A stretch of 64,000 nt of DNA from Trichoplax adhaerens. Taxonomy: Eukaryota; Placozoa; Uniplacotomia; Trichoplacea; Trichoplacidae. The stretch spans positions 562,923-626,922 of the forward strand of contig NW_002060965.1 in NCBI RefSeq assembly GCF_000150275.1, given 5' to 3'. The notes beneath the pieces are model-generated. The model saw only the letters and a program-made list of their open reading frames with translations. It ran no database searches and had not been told where the DNA came from. Of the stretch, positions 24,363 to 36,368 are shown in pieces. Position 1 is the first letter of the stretch; each line of letters begins with the position of its first letter. The position numbers were made by a program, and so were the translations under genes.

Positions 24363-26433
24363 TCATTTCCCATTTTCTTCCAAATTTTCAGTTACATTCT
24401 TGCCACTCGTGATTAACTCCAACTGCTTGGTGATTTGATCAAGTCTACTTACTATAGCTTTATTATTCGATTCTATCTTATCATTTATTTCTTTGATAAT
24501 ATTTTCTGAGGTCCGTTCAATAGCATTATCAACATATTCTCTAATTAGTGATAAATCAGCTGCAACAATAAATTTTTAACAGCGGTAAGATCAACTTATA
24601 TTTTTATGCATTTGCTGATAATTTAGTAGTTGTACATATTGCCTTGCATCACCTTTTTCTTTATTAGCGTCTGACCCTACAGTTTTATCCATCGGTAGTA
24701 ATGAATTTTCTTTGCCGTCCACTGTTGGTTTAGTATCATTTTTTGCTAAGTCAACATCATTCTTACCAGTCTGATGTTCTATAGTGCTTGTGGTAGGCTT
24801 GGCAATTTCTTGGCGTAAAAGTGGTAATTGAGAGAGAAAGAGCTGCGCAAGGTTGGAAGTTCCAGAATTCTTCGCAATAAATGATATAATTACATTTAAT
24901 GCCTACCGTAAAATTGATACAATCCTTAAACAACTATTAGAGTTACTAAAGTTGCGCACTCGAATGTTAACGAACTATTGGTGCTATAATTTGAACAGTA
25001 CCTATGTTGCATACTTGTACGCGAATAAATTTATGTAGAATAATTCCTATTCGACTTGCATAATGAGCATAAAATAGAAGCGCAATCCTACTTTAATCAA
25101 TACTGATCGAGACATTGCAGTATAAATAACGTGAATTCGACCAACCTGACTATCTACTATTGTAATGATGCTATCGCAGTTGAAGCATAAGATTGAGTTT
25201 ACCTTTTGATTGCCTTGTACAGTTGATAGCAACTGACCAACTTTATCAGCCTTAGGTCCACCAATTGAATTAATGATACCCTGCACTTGCTGCATATCAA
25301 TTTTCGGCTTACTTACTGCCTAAAATGGGTGTACTTGAATTTAGCTAAAACTTGAAATCGAGTAATCTAATATTTGAAACTTGCACATGAATATAAATTG
25401 ATTCCTTACCTCTTTACTACTACTGCATGATGAGGTCGTACTTGCAGCAAGAGTTATAAATACATCATGCAAATGAAGCTCTTTCTTATTCGGTAATGAT
25501 AAACACTAATATGTTATATAATTTGGCATGTACAAATATTAATATGGCATACAAAATTGTCTTTTATCAGAGTCCTACATGGAATCTTATTAAAGTATTC
25601 GAAATTTGAAAAAGATTTACCAGGTATGCTATCATACCTTAATCGTGCAGAAAAATGGGTAAGGTTCAGGAAACGATTGGGCTACTTTGTATAAGCCATT
25701 GATAGAACCATTTTCAGCGCTATAAGAATTTAGATTTAAATTAATAAGCAAATTCGTACGTTGCCTCTACTGTATAATAACCAACAATTTGAGCTGCTTG
25801 CATCTAGAGCCGTATAAATACTGTACGTAATATTCACATCATGTAGTGTATGTTAAAATAATTTTTTAGCATACCATATATCTAATTTCGAGCCACGCAC
25901 GGTACTTTGATAGATCATTTTATCCAAGTAAAATTCAATATTCTTTGAATCTGATGTAATGGTGATGTCTTTAATGCCGTAATATGATACAAAAGTTATC
26001 GAACATGGTATTAACGAATCATCTTTTTCTGGGTGAACAATGATAGTGACTGTGGTTGATAAGTTGTCCTTTTCAGACTGGCTGCTATGCAAAATATATA
26101 TTGCGTTCATCAGTAATAAATACTGCTAAATACTGTTGAAATTATTCCATGTATAAACGCAGTATACTGTATTTGCAAAATTAGTCAACATTTATATAGA
26201 AACTGAATTTTTATCAGCTGCAGTTGCACGCGTAAAATGATCCACTTATATTTATCAAAGTATTTCCTTAAAGTTCAACAACACAAATTAATGCTTACTA
26301 TCTCTGAGTACAGTATACAGTACAATACTTACTTCCCATCATCTCTGGCCCAGCGGATAGCACTTCGGATGCCATTGCTTCTCTTGCAATGCCATGAGGT
26401 TGAAGCAACTACTGGTTCATCAAATGTTGCCAT
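24363..26433 (-). CDS. PAAT: PAAT (C10orf88)-like protein
   Basis: A 358-residue soluble protein in seven exons: 26433-26333, 26084-25875, 25719-25638, 25505-25410, 25319-25203, 24869-24596, 24559-24363 (1077 nt, all phases consistent). Order and motifs follow human C10orf88/PAAT, described as an ATPase associated with ABC transporters. These are a beta-rich N-terminal part with SKNIEFYLDKMIYQSTVRGS, a KLSLP...LHDVFITL strand, the signature helix QVQGIINSIGGPKADKVGQL, a variable acidic linker, and a C-terminal amphipathic helix with INDKIESNNKAIVSRLDQI likely to form a coiled coil. The exon 2 donor is GTATGC at 25874. Exon 6 starts at an unremarkable AAG acceptor, so its 5' border is the least certain. 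The assignment relies on remembered motifs. The gene diverges from iPGM. Confidence 0.7.
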
Positions 26434-26649
26434 ATATACAGAAGACTTGATTACTTTGTTGCTTTCCTAATAACCCTGCAACGTTAGCATTCGTTTGAAT
26501 TTACAAATTTAAGCTTTACTACTATCAAGAGTCTGCCAATGGACTATTCAATAAATTATTTAGCGGCAATTTACAATACAGTATATAGCTACCTGAACAT
26601 GGATCATTTACAAGACTTACTATTCCTCCTCTTACCTTTACACACGTCC

Positions 26650-27262
26650 AAATCTAGTAGTAGTGGTAGCTTTTGGATGAATGAGGATGCCTGTGCAGTA
26701 AATGACGCTATCACTGTGCCGTCTGATCTATACAAATGCCCTAGCTTAAAGTAAAGCTGGTATTTGAATGGATAGGATGCTGTTGCTATAAATGGCTATT
26801 TTATTATACTGTTATATAAAGTTTAGCTTTTGCAGATGGCTAGTCCGACGGCAATGTTAGTATTAAGCTGGATGAGGATACTGCATTGATGTATTTGGAT
26901 GCCTAAGTATGTCGATGTAATAAATGACGGTTTAGCTATACTGTTATCTGTAGAACGATTCTTATAAATGTCCAATCCGATGGCAGTGTTGGTACTAGGA
27001 TAGATGAGGACGCCTATGAAGCAAAATATAGTTTTACTACGGACGACTAAAAGAGGAGAAAGATTTACTATACAGTACTATAGTCAGATTATTACGAATG
27101 TTTAATCGATGGCAATGGCAGTATTTGGATGGATGAGGATGCCGATGCAGTAACTGATAGTTTTGTTATGCTGTTACGTATCTGCAGTCATAATTTTACA
27201 AATGTCCAATCTGATGGCAATAGTGGTATTTGGATGGATGAGAATGCCTATGCAGTAAATGA
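26650..27262 (+). repeat. 613-bp segmental duplicate, copy 2
   Basis: Counterpart of 21002-21614 at constant spacing. Unlike copy 1, the sequence continues rightwards into further satellite monomers after 27262. Confidence 0.9.
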
Positions 27263-27960
27263 TAGTTTTTTACTATACTGTCGGCTGCAGTCTGATTTCG
27301 AAAAATATCCAATACGATGGCTACGATGGTGTTTGTATGGATAACGATGCCGATGCAGCAAACGACCAGGCCTTACTATGCTGTGATCAGTAGTCTGACC
27401 TTGACAAAAGTGCAAAACAAATCGGATGGCTTGAGCTTGGAAACGTCAATCCTAATTTTACAACACTGTGAACTGCAAACTGACCTTTATAAACGTCCAA
27501 ATCAAATGATTTGCGTCGGTATAGATGAAGATACTGAGTAGTCAACGATACTTTTACCTTGTTGTGGTCACTCTAGTCTGCAGCCAGGCCTCGACGAATA
27601 TCTAAATCGGTTGGTTTCTATTCCAGTCAATGCGGAGCTGTGCAGTAAACGACAGCTTACTGTTTTGCAGTCGCCCTAGTTTTAGGTCTAACCTCGCCGA
27701 ATATTCCAATGGAATCAAGTGGCTTGGGTTTCGATACGTTAATGGCGGTTTTATTCCGTTTTAGTCCTTAGTTTGACCACCAACGATGTCCAAATAGGAT
27801 AGCTGGCGTTTGGATAGATGGTAGTACAGCTGCAGTAGTGCAGCAAAAGTAAGTAATTCAATCTGCCCTTTGCTCTCTCCACCCACTGTACTGCGCGTAT
27901 TCTGCGGACCGAGAAAGCCTGGAGTATAATATACTGTGCCAAACAGTTCATTGGACATTA
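26650..27960 (+). repeat. Degenerate ~104-bp satellite array upstream of iPGM
   Basis: Roughly a dozen diverged monomers with the consensus landmarks GATGGCAATGGTGGTATTTGG, ATGAGGATGCCTATGCAGTAAATGA, a T-rich ACTATACTGTTAT block, CTGCAGTCTGA and TTTACAAATGTCCAAT. The best preserved neighbours start near 27109 and 27213. Rightmost monomers (27540-27960) are strongly diverged. Because the unit is largely open on the + strand, it creates several short frames (26539-26754, 27129-27541) that I do not treat as genes. Confidence 0.75.
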
Positions 27961-28034
27961 GTCTACAGTATGGCAGTGACTAAAAGAAATGCTCGACTCT
28001 ACCGACGTAATCCATCCAGTAACCATCTTGGACT

Positions 28035-28098
28035 AAATAATGTCACCCTATATGGTACAATGAACAGTGTATAGATATCCTATGGGGTGACATTATTT
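28035..28098. repeat. Hairpin with 18-bp arms upstream of iPGM
   Basis: AAATAATGTCACCCTATA (28035-28052) and TATGGGGTGACATTATTT (28081-28098) are reverse complements with one mismatch, around a 28-nt loop. They lie 156 bp before the iPGM start codon. The arms match those of the hairpin at 12607-12646 upstream of THOC1. It could be a small dispersed inverted-repeat element or a paired regulatory site. Confidence 0.65.
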
Positions 28099-28253
28099 CT
28101 ACCCCAGGAAGGCATTCATCGAGGACATTGTACGTGACTCCCTGCAAGTAGTAGATTTTGAACCCAGTAGCCGACAGGATTTACTCTCTACCCGCTGCAA
28201 TAGTAGTCATTTAACCTCTGTTCACTCATTTAAAATAGCAGGAAAGTAAAACC

Positions 28254-31200
28254 ATGGCCTCTCAAGTCAAGCAGAATGTGTGCTTAATTGTGATCGATGG
28301 ATGGGGCATTACCGATACAATGCAAGGTACGCGTACACTTTACCTTATGTCGTCTCCTTGTTGACGAGAGTACGAGAAGAAACTTGCAATTCCATGCACA
28401 TCTTTTCAATTACTGTCCAAGTAAAGCAGGACTTCAATCGTGCTGAATACTAACACGGTGAAACCGATGTACGAATAGCGCAGTTGAGTTTGGAGTAAAT
28501 GTCTTTGCCTCGTATTTGCATCTAATCGTTAAGGTAGAGATTGATCCGACATTGAAAGATACTGTAGTGTAGGCAATAGCAAGGACCACTTTCTAGTACT
28601 ATAATTAATTAATCTTGGCATTGGTGACAGAGCTGATCAATGAAATAGATGTGCCGTACTTAATAGTAATCTAGTTTGCAATAGGAGTACAGTATGTGTG
28701 TGCAGTAAGTACGGTCAATTTGCACCGTTCATAATAGCCGATAAAGAGGACAGATTGAGAAGAATGATTCTCTGATACCTCATTGAAGTTTCATGAGCTA
28801 CCGCAGCTGTTGCATTCAGTTCATATCAAGTAATCCATCCGTATCTCCAGCAAATTACTTTCTTCCATTTCAAGATACCCTTACTGCAGTAGTGCTGCAA
28901 TTAAATTAAATGATGGCCTTGTTGCCATGCCATACAGCTACAGATATTGAAAATCTCATACGGCACTGCACTGTTGATGGGCCTACACAAACGAGAGAAA
29001 ATTTTGAAAATGTCACACCTCAAGTCTTGCTGGCTTTATGACACACCGGCTTGTTAAGAATATCTGCATAATCAAATCTAGATTATTTGACATAAAAGGA
29101 CAGTAAACTAGTTGTCACTACAGTATATCCACTTTTTGTCGGTATGTTTTCGTGTTATTTTTCAAATCAATAATACAGTAGCATAGCTACAGAAGCAATA
29201 ATTTATCAAGTTTAGGTCATTGAGATGAAAGTACAGTACAGTAAAAGATAGTTACGATGGTATCTACTTCTTGTCATTTCGACATACGAGTACAAATAAT
29301 GACAGCAAGAGCTAAGTACGTAAGTATGTTTTCATGCAATACTATAAATTAATAATTTACTGTTTAATAGTAGATACGGAAGCAGTAATTAAAAAATTTA
29401 CTGTTTAATGCTAGATACCGAGGCGGTGATTTATTCAACTTAGGTCATTGAGATAAGAGTATAGTAAAATAATTGCCATTATTCTAGTCAGTTGGGCATA
29501 CGAATAAATGACAGCATCAGCAGTGAAATACGTATGTTTTCTTTTTATATTGCTAATTTTAAATATTATAATTATCAATAATACAGTACAATAGCATATA
29601 TGCAGAAGCAATGATTTATTAAGACTAGGTCATGAGATAAAAGTATGGTAAAGTAGTTGTCATAATGCCTGCTTCTTGTCAGTAGGGCATACGAATAATG
29701 ACAGTAGCAGGAAAATGTGTATGTTTTCATGAAATGTTGTAAATAGATAGTATACAAATTAGTCTACTTGTAGATACAGATGCAATATTTAAGCTAAACG
29801 ATTTTATCAAACCGCTGTTCATTCCGGTTTCTCAAGCATTACATGTTGCACAAATACAGCACAAACCAAATTGTCAATTCCACAAGCCTATCAAAGTTCC
29901 TTTTGATATTAGAAGATAGTCTAATCCAGAACGCTAACACACTTTGTGTTGCTAACAGGAAATGCTATTGCTAATGCTCAGACGCCCGTTATGGATAAAC
30001 TGCAAAAAGAATATGCATTTCATACGCTGGAAGCATCAGGATTAGCGGTCGGACTGCCTGCTGGTGTAATGGGAAATTCTGAAGTTGGTCACACCACAAT
30101 TGGATCCGGTCGTGCAATGTTTCAGGTGAATCAAATTGAAAATTCATGATACTCATACCTATTGAATCATCTTGCTTTAGTTCACGAGACGATTCTGCAA
30201 CACACAACACTGCACATAGTATCTGAAGATGAATGTTGCTTGATAATATAAATCAGTGTGGTATATTTATAGGAATGTTACTAAGCGATTTATTCGTTGA
30301 CAGTATCATCATATAAATTAATCGATGGCTGTGCCATTATCCGAATAGTACGTTAGTGTATATAGTTGTATTAATTAAGAATACTTTAACCAAAGAGAAA
30401 AGGATGGTTTAGGATGGGAACAAGTACCGAACACGACAATCATTGACTTCTAAGAAATTATGTAAAAATTATAATTTTCGATTCGTTATTTATATCATTA
30501 AATCTATTAGGATTTAGTGAAGATAAATTTATCCATTCAAGAGGATACTTTAAAATCCAATAAATCTCTTACTGACGCTATGGCCAGAGCTAAGAACGGG
30601 AACGGTCGGCTTCATTTCTTAGGATTGGTAGGAATTAAAAAAATTTGTATTGACTTTGATGTGCATACCGTGATATTCTGAGTACATGCCATTATTATTT
30701 TACAGGTCAGCGACGGAGGAGTCCATAGCCATATTGATCATCTGCTACAATTTTTGAGAATTGCAAAGGATTATGGAGTTCCAAAGTCGTTTATTCAATT
30801 TTTTTCCGATGGACGTGATACGTCACCTACAAGTGGAGGTTAGCTGTAAACAGTTCAGTACAGGCTGATAAATGAAATGATTATTTATGATAACTATCAA
30901 TCAAGATGCTGCCTATCGTTGCTGATATCAGATATCACAAATACATTTTATTCGCTTAATGTTATACTGTAGTAACGTTCGTTCAGAAAGTTTTGAATTA
31001 CATCAGTGAAATGAATTATGGCTCCTTGGCCACCGTTGTTGGACGCTACTATGCAATGGATCGTGACAAGAGATATGATAGGATTCAAATCGCTTATGAA
31101 GGATTAGTAAAAGTGGTTGGTGAACTGACTTCACCGGGATCTATAACAGAGGTAACGTGTGCTGCAGACTCTAGCTGCAGTACCATTTAAAATTTGGACC

Positions 31201-33292
31201 TCTTTAGTGCATACGATATACGTAACTAGACCCGAAAAGTAGCATGTAATACAGACGCAATTTGTATTAACGAGAATTTTAGAAGATATAGCGTGGTTAA
31301 GTCTAACATATAATATTGCTATCCCTAAAGTGAAATAGCTAAGATTCATTCGGATACACTCCATAGGTTATGACAAATCGCTACAATGCGGAAGGAAGCC
31401 AGCGTCAGACAGATGAATTTATGACTCCGATTATAAGTGATCCGGAAGGACGCATTAGCAGTTAGTAATTCTTAGCCTATTTAACGTATATGATATTTCA
31501 AGTGGTAGCCACATATGGAAATTAATGATTTCACTTATTTACTCTAATGCGTGTAGATGGTGACACTCTAGTCTTCATTGACTTTCGTGCTGATAGAATG
31601 CGACAAATTTCCGAAGCTTTTGGTATGCAGCCTCAATTTTCCACTGATGTTGTACCTACGGATTTAGTACGTTAATGATCAATATGAATGACACATTCCA
31701 CCGTTTTCCCCTGCTAAACGTGCTTTATGTATTACCACAGCATGTTGCGACTATGACTCAGTATAAAAAGCAATTCCCCTTTCCGGTTCTCTTCCCTCCT
31801 ACACCGCCGGATAATGTTATTGCAGAGTGGCTTTCAAAGAAAGAATTATCTCAAATGCATGTTGCAGGTTCGTAAATGCTATAGAATTTTTGTACTGACT
31901 ATTACAATTACTATGCAGCAATCATTCTGTTCCGAATACTCGTTTAGCGTTATTGATATGCAAATATCTTGATAGAGACTGAAAAATACGCTCACGTAAC
32001 GTTCTTCTTTAACGGTGGACGAGAAATGCAATTCAGCATGGAAGATAGAATTATGGTGCCCTCTCCTAAAGTAGCTACCTACGATTTAAAGCCGGAGATG
32101 AATGCCGAAGGCGTGGCTGATGAGGTAAACATTAAAATAGTAATGACACCATCATTCGCACTTGATTGTAATAACAAACTATGATGTGCTATAGGTAATT
32201 CGTGCCATTGAAAGTGGAAAGTATCCTTTCGTGATGTGTAATTTTGCTCCGCCAGACATGGTTGGACACACTGGAGTTTACGATGCTGCTGTTATTGCAT
32301 GCACTGTTACAGGTAGATCAATATTTCACACACATATATACGGTACAAATGCCTGTTAATTTTGCGTTTGGAAGCGTTCTGTTTTTGGAAAAAGTAGAGC
32401 ATAAATATCATTACTTGCTGTTAAGCTCTGTTAATATATCTGTAACTTTAGAAGTCTCTTGTTTTAGAAAAAAAAGTCGAGCAGGAGCATTGGTACTTGC
32501 TGTTTAACCCATTTATGATTAAATATCCTTTAGGCTGTTCGCAAATTTTACAAATAAAAATTGTAACGTGTTTATCTCACGGCTTAGTTATATTATATAT
32601 ATCTATAACATATATATATATAATCTACAGAAACAGCATATACGCGTACGAATCTAAACGATTTATAGTTATAACGAATATTTGCAAGATTAATCCAGGT
32701 GGATAGCTTAATTATAATTAGTTGTTGGAAATAGGCAAGATGTTATGCAGTCATCGTATTTTCGTATACATGTAATTTAGAGTACAATGCTACTATCACG
32801 ATAATTTAAGCTCTAAAAGAACAAAACTGTCTACTAGATACAAATGGTATCAGAAGAAAAAACTTTTACTCAGTATTTTAATTTCAAAGTTCTTCATTAT
32901 ATTTTTTTAGATTTTAATATCGGTAGAATCTTTGAGGCCTGCGAAAAGCACGATTATGCCCTAATGATTACAGCAGATCATGGCAATGCGGAGAAAATGG
33001 TAACTGAAAATGGTTCGCCCTTTACAGCTCATACGCTTTATAGAGGTAAGCTACCTTACGAGCTACATCCTGACCTAGTATTGGATAAATGCTGCAACTG
33101 TTAATATCTAAAGTATGACTGACCGAGCAAATTTAATATGGCATTTGTTTAGTTCCTCTCATAATGACTCGTGGAAAGTATAAAGATATCACACACGATG
33201 CTAACCTAAGCGATGTTGCTCCTACAGTTTTACGAATTATGGGTTTGGACGTACCCCCTGAGATGAGTGGTCAATCGCTTCTGGCTGAATAG
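28254..33292 (+). CDS. gpmI: Cofactor-independent phosphoglycerate mutase (iPGM)
   Basis: A 507-residue cytosolic glycolytic enzyme interconverting 3- and 2-phosphoglycerate without 2,3-bisphosphoglycerate. It belongs to the alkaline-phosphatase superfamily and is metal (Mn/Co) dependent. Twelve exons: 28254-28326, 29959-30125, 30511-30627, 30706-30838, 30991-31151, 31367-31460, 31557-31666, 31741-31867, 31976-32124, 32195-32312, 32911-33045, 33153-33292 (1524 nt in frame). Visible active-site features are metal Asp15 in VIDGWG, nucleophile Ser65 in [62 protein letters not shown] and TADHGNAE. All key motifs are intact and length is normal. Twelve introns show it is a genuine nuclear gene and not bacterial contamination. 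Intron 1 (1.6 kb) holds degenerate repeats. The last 39 coding bases belong to a 66-bp tandem duplication crossing the stop. Confidence 0.96.
29060..29790. repeat. Degenerate tandem repeat in iPGM intron 1
   Basis: Three to four diverged copies of a ~180-230 bp unit. Recurring words are AGGTCATTGAGAT (about 29214 and 29445) with AGGTCATGAGAT near 29626, CTTCTTGTCA...CATACGA, AATGACAGCA, GTATGTTTTC and GTAGATAC(A/G)GA. Confidence 0.6.
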
Positions 33293-33385
33293 CAAAATAA
33301 ATATTTCAAGTGAATAAATCCCCCTGAGATGAGTGGTCAATCGCTTCTGGCTGAATTGCAAAATAAATATTTCAACTGAGTAAAT
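33254..33385 (+). repeat. 66-bp tandem duplication across the iPGM stop codon
   Basis: Unit 1 (33254-33319) includes the last 12 sense codons and the TAG stop. Unit 2 (33320-33385) is almost identical but has TTG where unit 1 has TAG. The unit is a multiple of three, so unit 2 in the same frame reads through SLLAELQNKYFN before a TGA. This suggests the ancestral protein ended slightly later than the present one. Confidence 0.9.
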
Positions 33386-33833
33386 GCTAAGATTTTATTG
33401 TATATTACAATAATCATAATTGTTGTAACAGTATTCATATCTTACTAATTCAATAAAGTAGTGGAAATGATACTTAAACTATAAATGCACAACGAGCGAA
33501 ATAAAAATTAAGCTCTATATAACTACATATGTACGAATGCTATATCTATGTATATATTTCGTACGAGTGTATATACACAGTAAACAAAATGACAAAACAA
33601 TACTACATGTTAAATATATGAAATGATGACTACATTGTGTACTGTATACTGTATATGCAAACGTCTAAGCTCCATATATAGTAACTAGACAGCAAACTTT
33701 TTGTGTGCTAGTTAGGATAATGGCTAAAATGTTCGTGAAAGTTGATCGACGTGACCAATTGAAGTTGGTCTCAGTCATTTGAGTTACGTTGTATGGTAGT
33801 TATGATAGACAGCCACCTAAATGGGCCTCTTTA
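33293..33833. other. Gap between convergent iPGM and UBLCP1
   Basis: About 0.5 kb of 3' flanking sequence. It holds the second repeat unit, an AATAAA at 33452 in the iPGM sense, and TA-rich sequence around 33520-33660. No gene seen. Confidence 0.5.
33452..33457 (+). terminator. gpmI: Candidate iPGM polyadenylation signal
   Basis: AATAAA 160 nt after the iPGM stop, the first canonical hexamer downstream in the sense orientation that is not part of the 66-bp repeat. Cleavage site not visible. Confidence 0.4.
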
Positions 33834-36368
33834 TCAACGGTCTCTCATATACCTAACGCACATAGTAAAGGATGTCATGAAATTTTATTCAATACCTCCA
33901 ACCGATACAATGAATGAATGGCTTACCTTTCCCATCGTCGATGATTTAGTTCAGTGAAATCGTCTAATTTTGCAATTCTTTTTAGATATTTCTTCAGTTT
34001 TAGTAATTCTTTATCTGTTTGCTGATTTTTGTGCGCTTCCCGAAAAGGGCGTATCTGATTAAATAGTAATTTAAAATCGATACTTTATTCCAGTTAAAAA
34101 GTTATTCGATTATTAATCTGATAAAGTTTACCCTTAAACCACTTTGAGGATTCATTAAAAAGTTGGACCTGACATCGTCGAACATGATAGTGTTACCTTT
34201 ATGGTAGCGTGGATACTTTCCCCAGATTACACCAAGAGGCTTTACCTATAAATTTAGGAATCATGGCGCAATTACAAGTTCTAGAGTGCTCCCCTTAAAG
34301 CCGAAAAATATGTCAACTACTGTACTTACATCAATAACACCGCGTTTTTCAGTTTGAATACTTATCATAGCCAAATTATCCAGCAGAAAAGCGATTTTGT
34401 AGTTTGAATTTTCTAATACTCCAAGTTCCTATATTGCAGTCGAATAAGACGGTATCATCATTGACGTTTTATTTAGCACATTGGCAAATTCTTATTATCG
34501 CAATATAATGTCTTTCTTACTTTCATTTTTAGTTGAACCCACTTCATATTAGTGGCAGCTAATGATCAAGTCAAATGTTATCGTAATGATTCAAATAAAA
34601 AGTTGACATTATCCAATTATATAACTTTAACCTCAGAGTACTACTAAAGTTGCACAAATAACTAGTGTTTGTTATCGCTAAGTCTTACACCAGATTACTA
34701 TGTCATAGTCTTCGTAGGCAGCTGTTAAAAATTGGTGTAGATACGGCCTCATTAGTTGTAATGGATGATCAGCAACTGATCTGTGATCTTGATAAAGAAG
34801 TCATACGTTAGATTTTCAAAAGAAACCGGCACATTATTAGATTGAAGCTAACAAATTAAATAGTCTAATTCTTTCCAGTTAATACAACATTAAAAATCCA
34901 TCGTATCTACAATTATTACCAAAGAGTGTATAGTCAATATCGAGGACGAGTAGTTTCTTGCCATTACGAAATGGATTAATTTCTTCTACCGAATACTCTG
35001 CAACACGTCTTTTAATCTTTTTCAGATAGATTTCCCTTTTAGAAAAGGACATAATCAAGATTAAGATCTGTCTATTATATCATCATTGTTTACGATTATT
35101 CACTTATAATATTAGTTACGTGTATTAAAATTGCGTACAATTAACATGTTAGCAATAGCTATACTTTATTATGAAAAAATGAGAAGGCACTGTACAGCAT
35201 CTATTTTTGTGATTATAGTAATTGTCGTCATACATTCATGTTTCATACCTATTTTCAATTGCAATCTCTTCCTCCTCTTCAACCTCTAAATCATTGACTA
35301 CATTATTACCCCAATCTGTAGATGGATTAATAACCTCTTCCTAATAAATATTGAATCATTAATATCCAACATTTATAGAGCCGATACTTAGCTGAGCCAA
35401 TTGCAATAGGAACAAGTTAATCTTATTTTAACGAAAGAGTAATACTATCCACTTAACGATGCTTTGACATTAAGAGCGTAATCTGGCAGTACTTAAACTC
35501 TACTCAATATTAAGACTTTATGCATTCTATACCTTTACTAATATTATTAATTGAATAGTGCACTCATGTAAGATTAAGTTATATAAGATACGATAGTTGT
35601 AGGAAAACAATCACAAAATTGCTATCACAAATTTCCCTAACTTTACACCAGAATTTACGATTTCAAGTCTCATAAGTTAAATGTTAAAGCAGGGCATAAA
35701 AAAAATCATCGTTACGTTACATACTGTATATCATTCAGGTTGCTGATAATTATATTATTATGCAGTATTCATATAATTAATGAATACAGTGTCATGATTC
35801 TAACCAAAGCTTCCTCGCGCGTTCCCATCATCATGATTTTACAATTTGGTTTAAGATTGAGCTGATTCAATGGTACATCATCAGCTGGTGGTTTAGCTAT
35901 AAAGTTGATAATTACATTTATAAAACGCTCTCCTTGCATATAACATAATAAACAATTAGTCAGTCCATTGCAATAAAGTACGACCTAAAAGTACCGCTGT
36001 ACAGTACAGAACATTGACTAATTATTCAAGTAATCGTATGCTCTACATGACAAAATACTTACAAAGTTTCTACATGAACGACTTCAAAGTAAATTCGTAA
36101 GGTAGACAAAATTAAGTTTAATCTCAAATGCAGTACATCGTAAACCTATTTCATAATCAGATTGATGATGAAAGTTCTAACCTTTGTATTTTAATCCAAG
36201 TAGTTTCTGGCGTCTTGCTAAGACACCAGTTTTGGCTTCTACAGCTAATTTTAAATGACCTACGGTGTTTCTCAAAGATACCGTATCAATTGGGTATTCC
36301 TTCCCACTCCATTTTACAATAATGGTAATTATTTCCGTTTCCGCAGCTTCGCCAACAGGACTAGCCAT
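33834..36368 (-). CDS. UBLCP1: Ubiquitin-like domain-containing CTD phosphatase 1
   Basis: A 327-residue nuclear phosphatase (human 318). UBLCP1 binds the 26S proteasome through its UBL domain and dephosphorylates it, lowering activity. Ten exons: 36368-36182, 35896-35805, 35340-35249, 35035-34920, 34787-34689, 34558-34521, 34428-34330, 34245-34132, 34054-33927, 33852-33834 (984 nt in frame). The UBL domain carries [31 protein letters not shown] and [12 protein letters not shown]. The HAD/FCP catalytic motif [10 protein letters not shown] has Asp156 and Asp158. Then come [38 protein letters not shown] and the C-terminal IRPFREAH and [14 protein letters not shown]. Exon 6 is only 38 nt and the last coding exon 19 nt (YMRDR then TGA). 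An in-frame ATG eight codons upstream (36392) is an alternative start. Confidence 0.96.

Noticed and set aside
27129-27541. Short + strand frames with repeated WMDEDADAV-like peptides
   Set aside because: They are the translated satellite monomers; stops interrupt each monomer or two and there are no splice signals linking them.
36128-36322. 64-codon + strand frame
   Set aside because: It lies antisense to the UBL-domain exon of UBLCP1, which is clearly the real gene.
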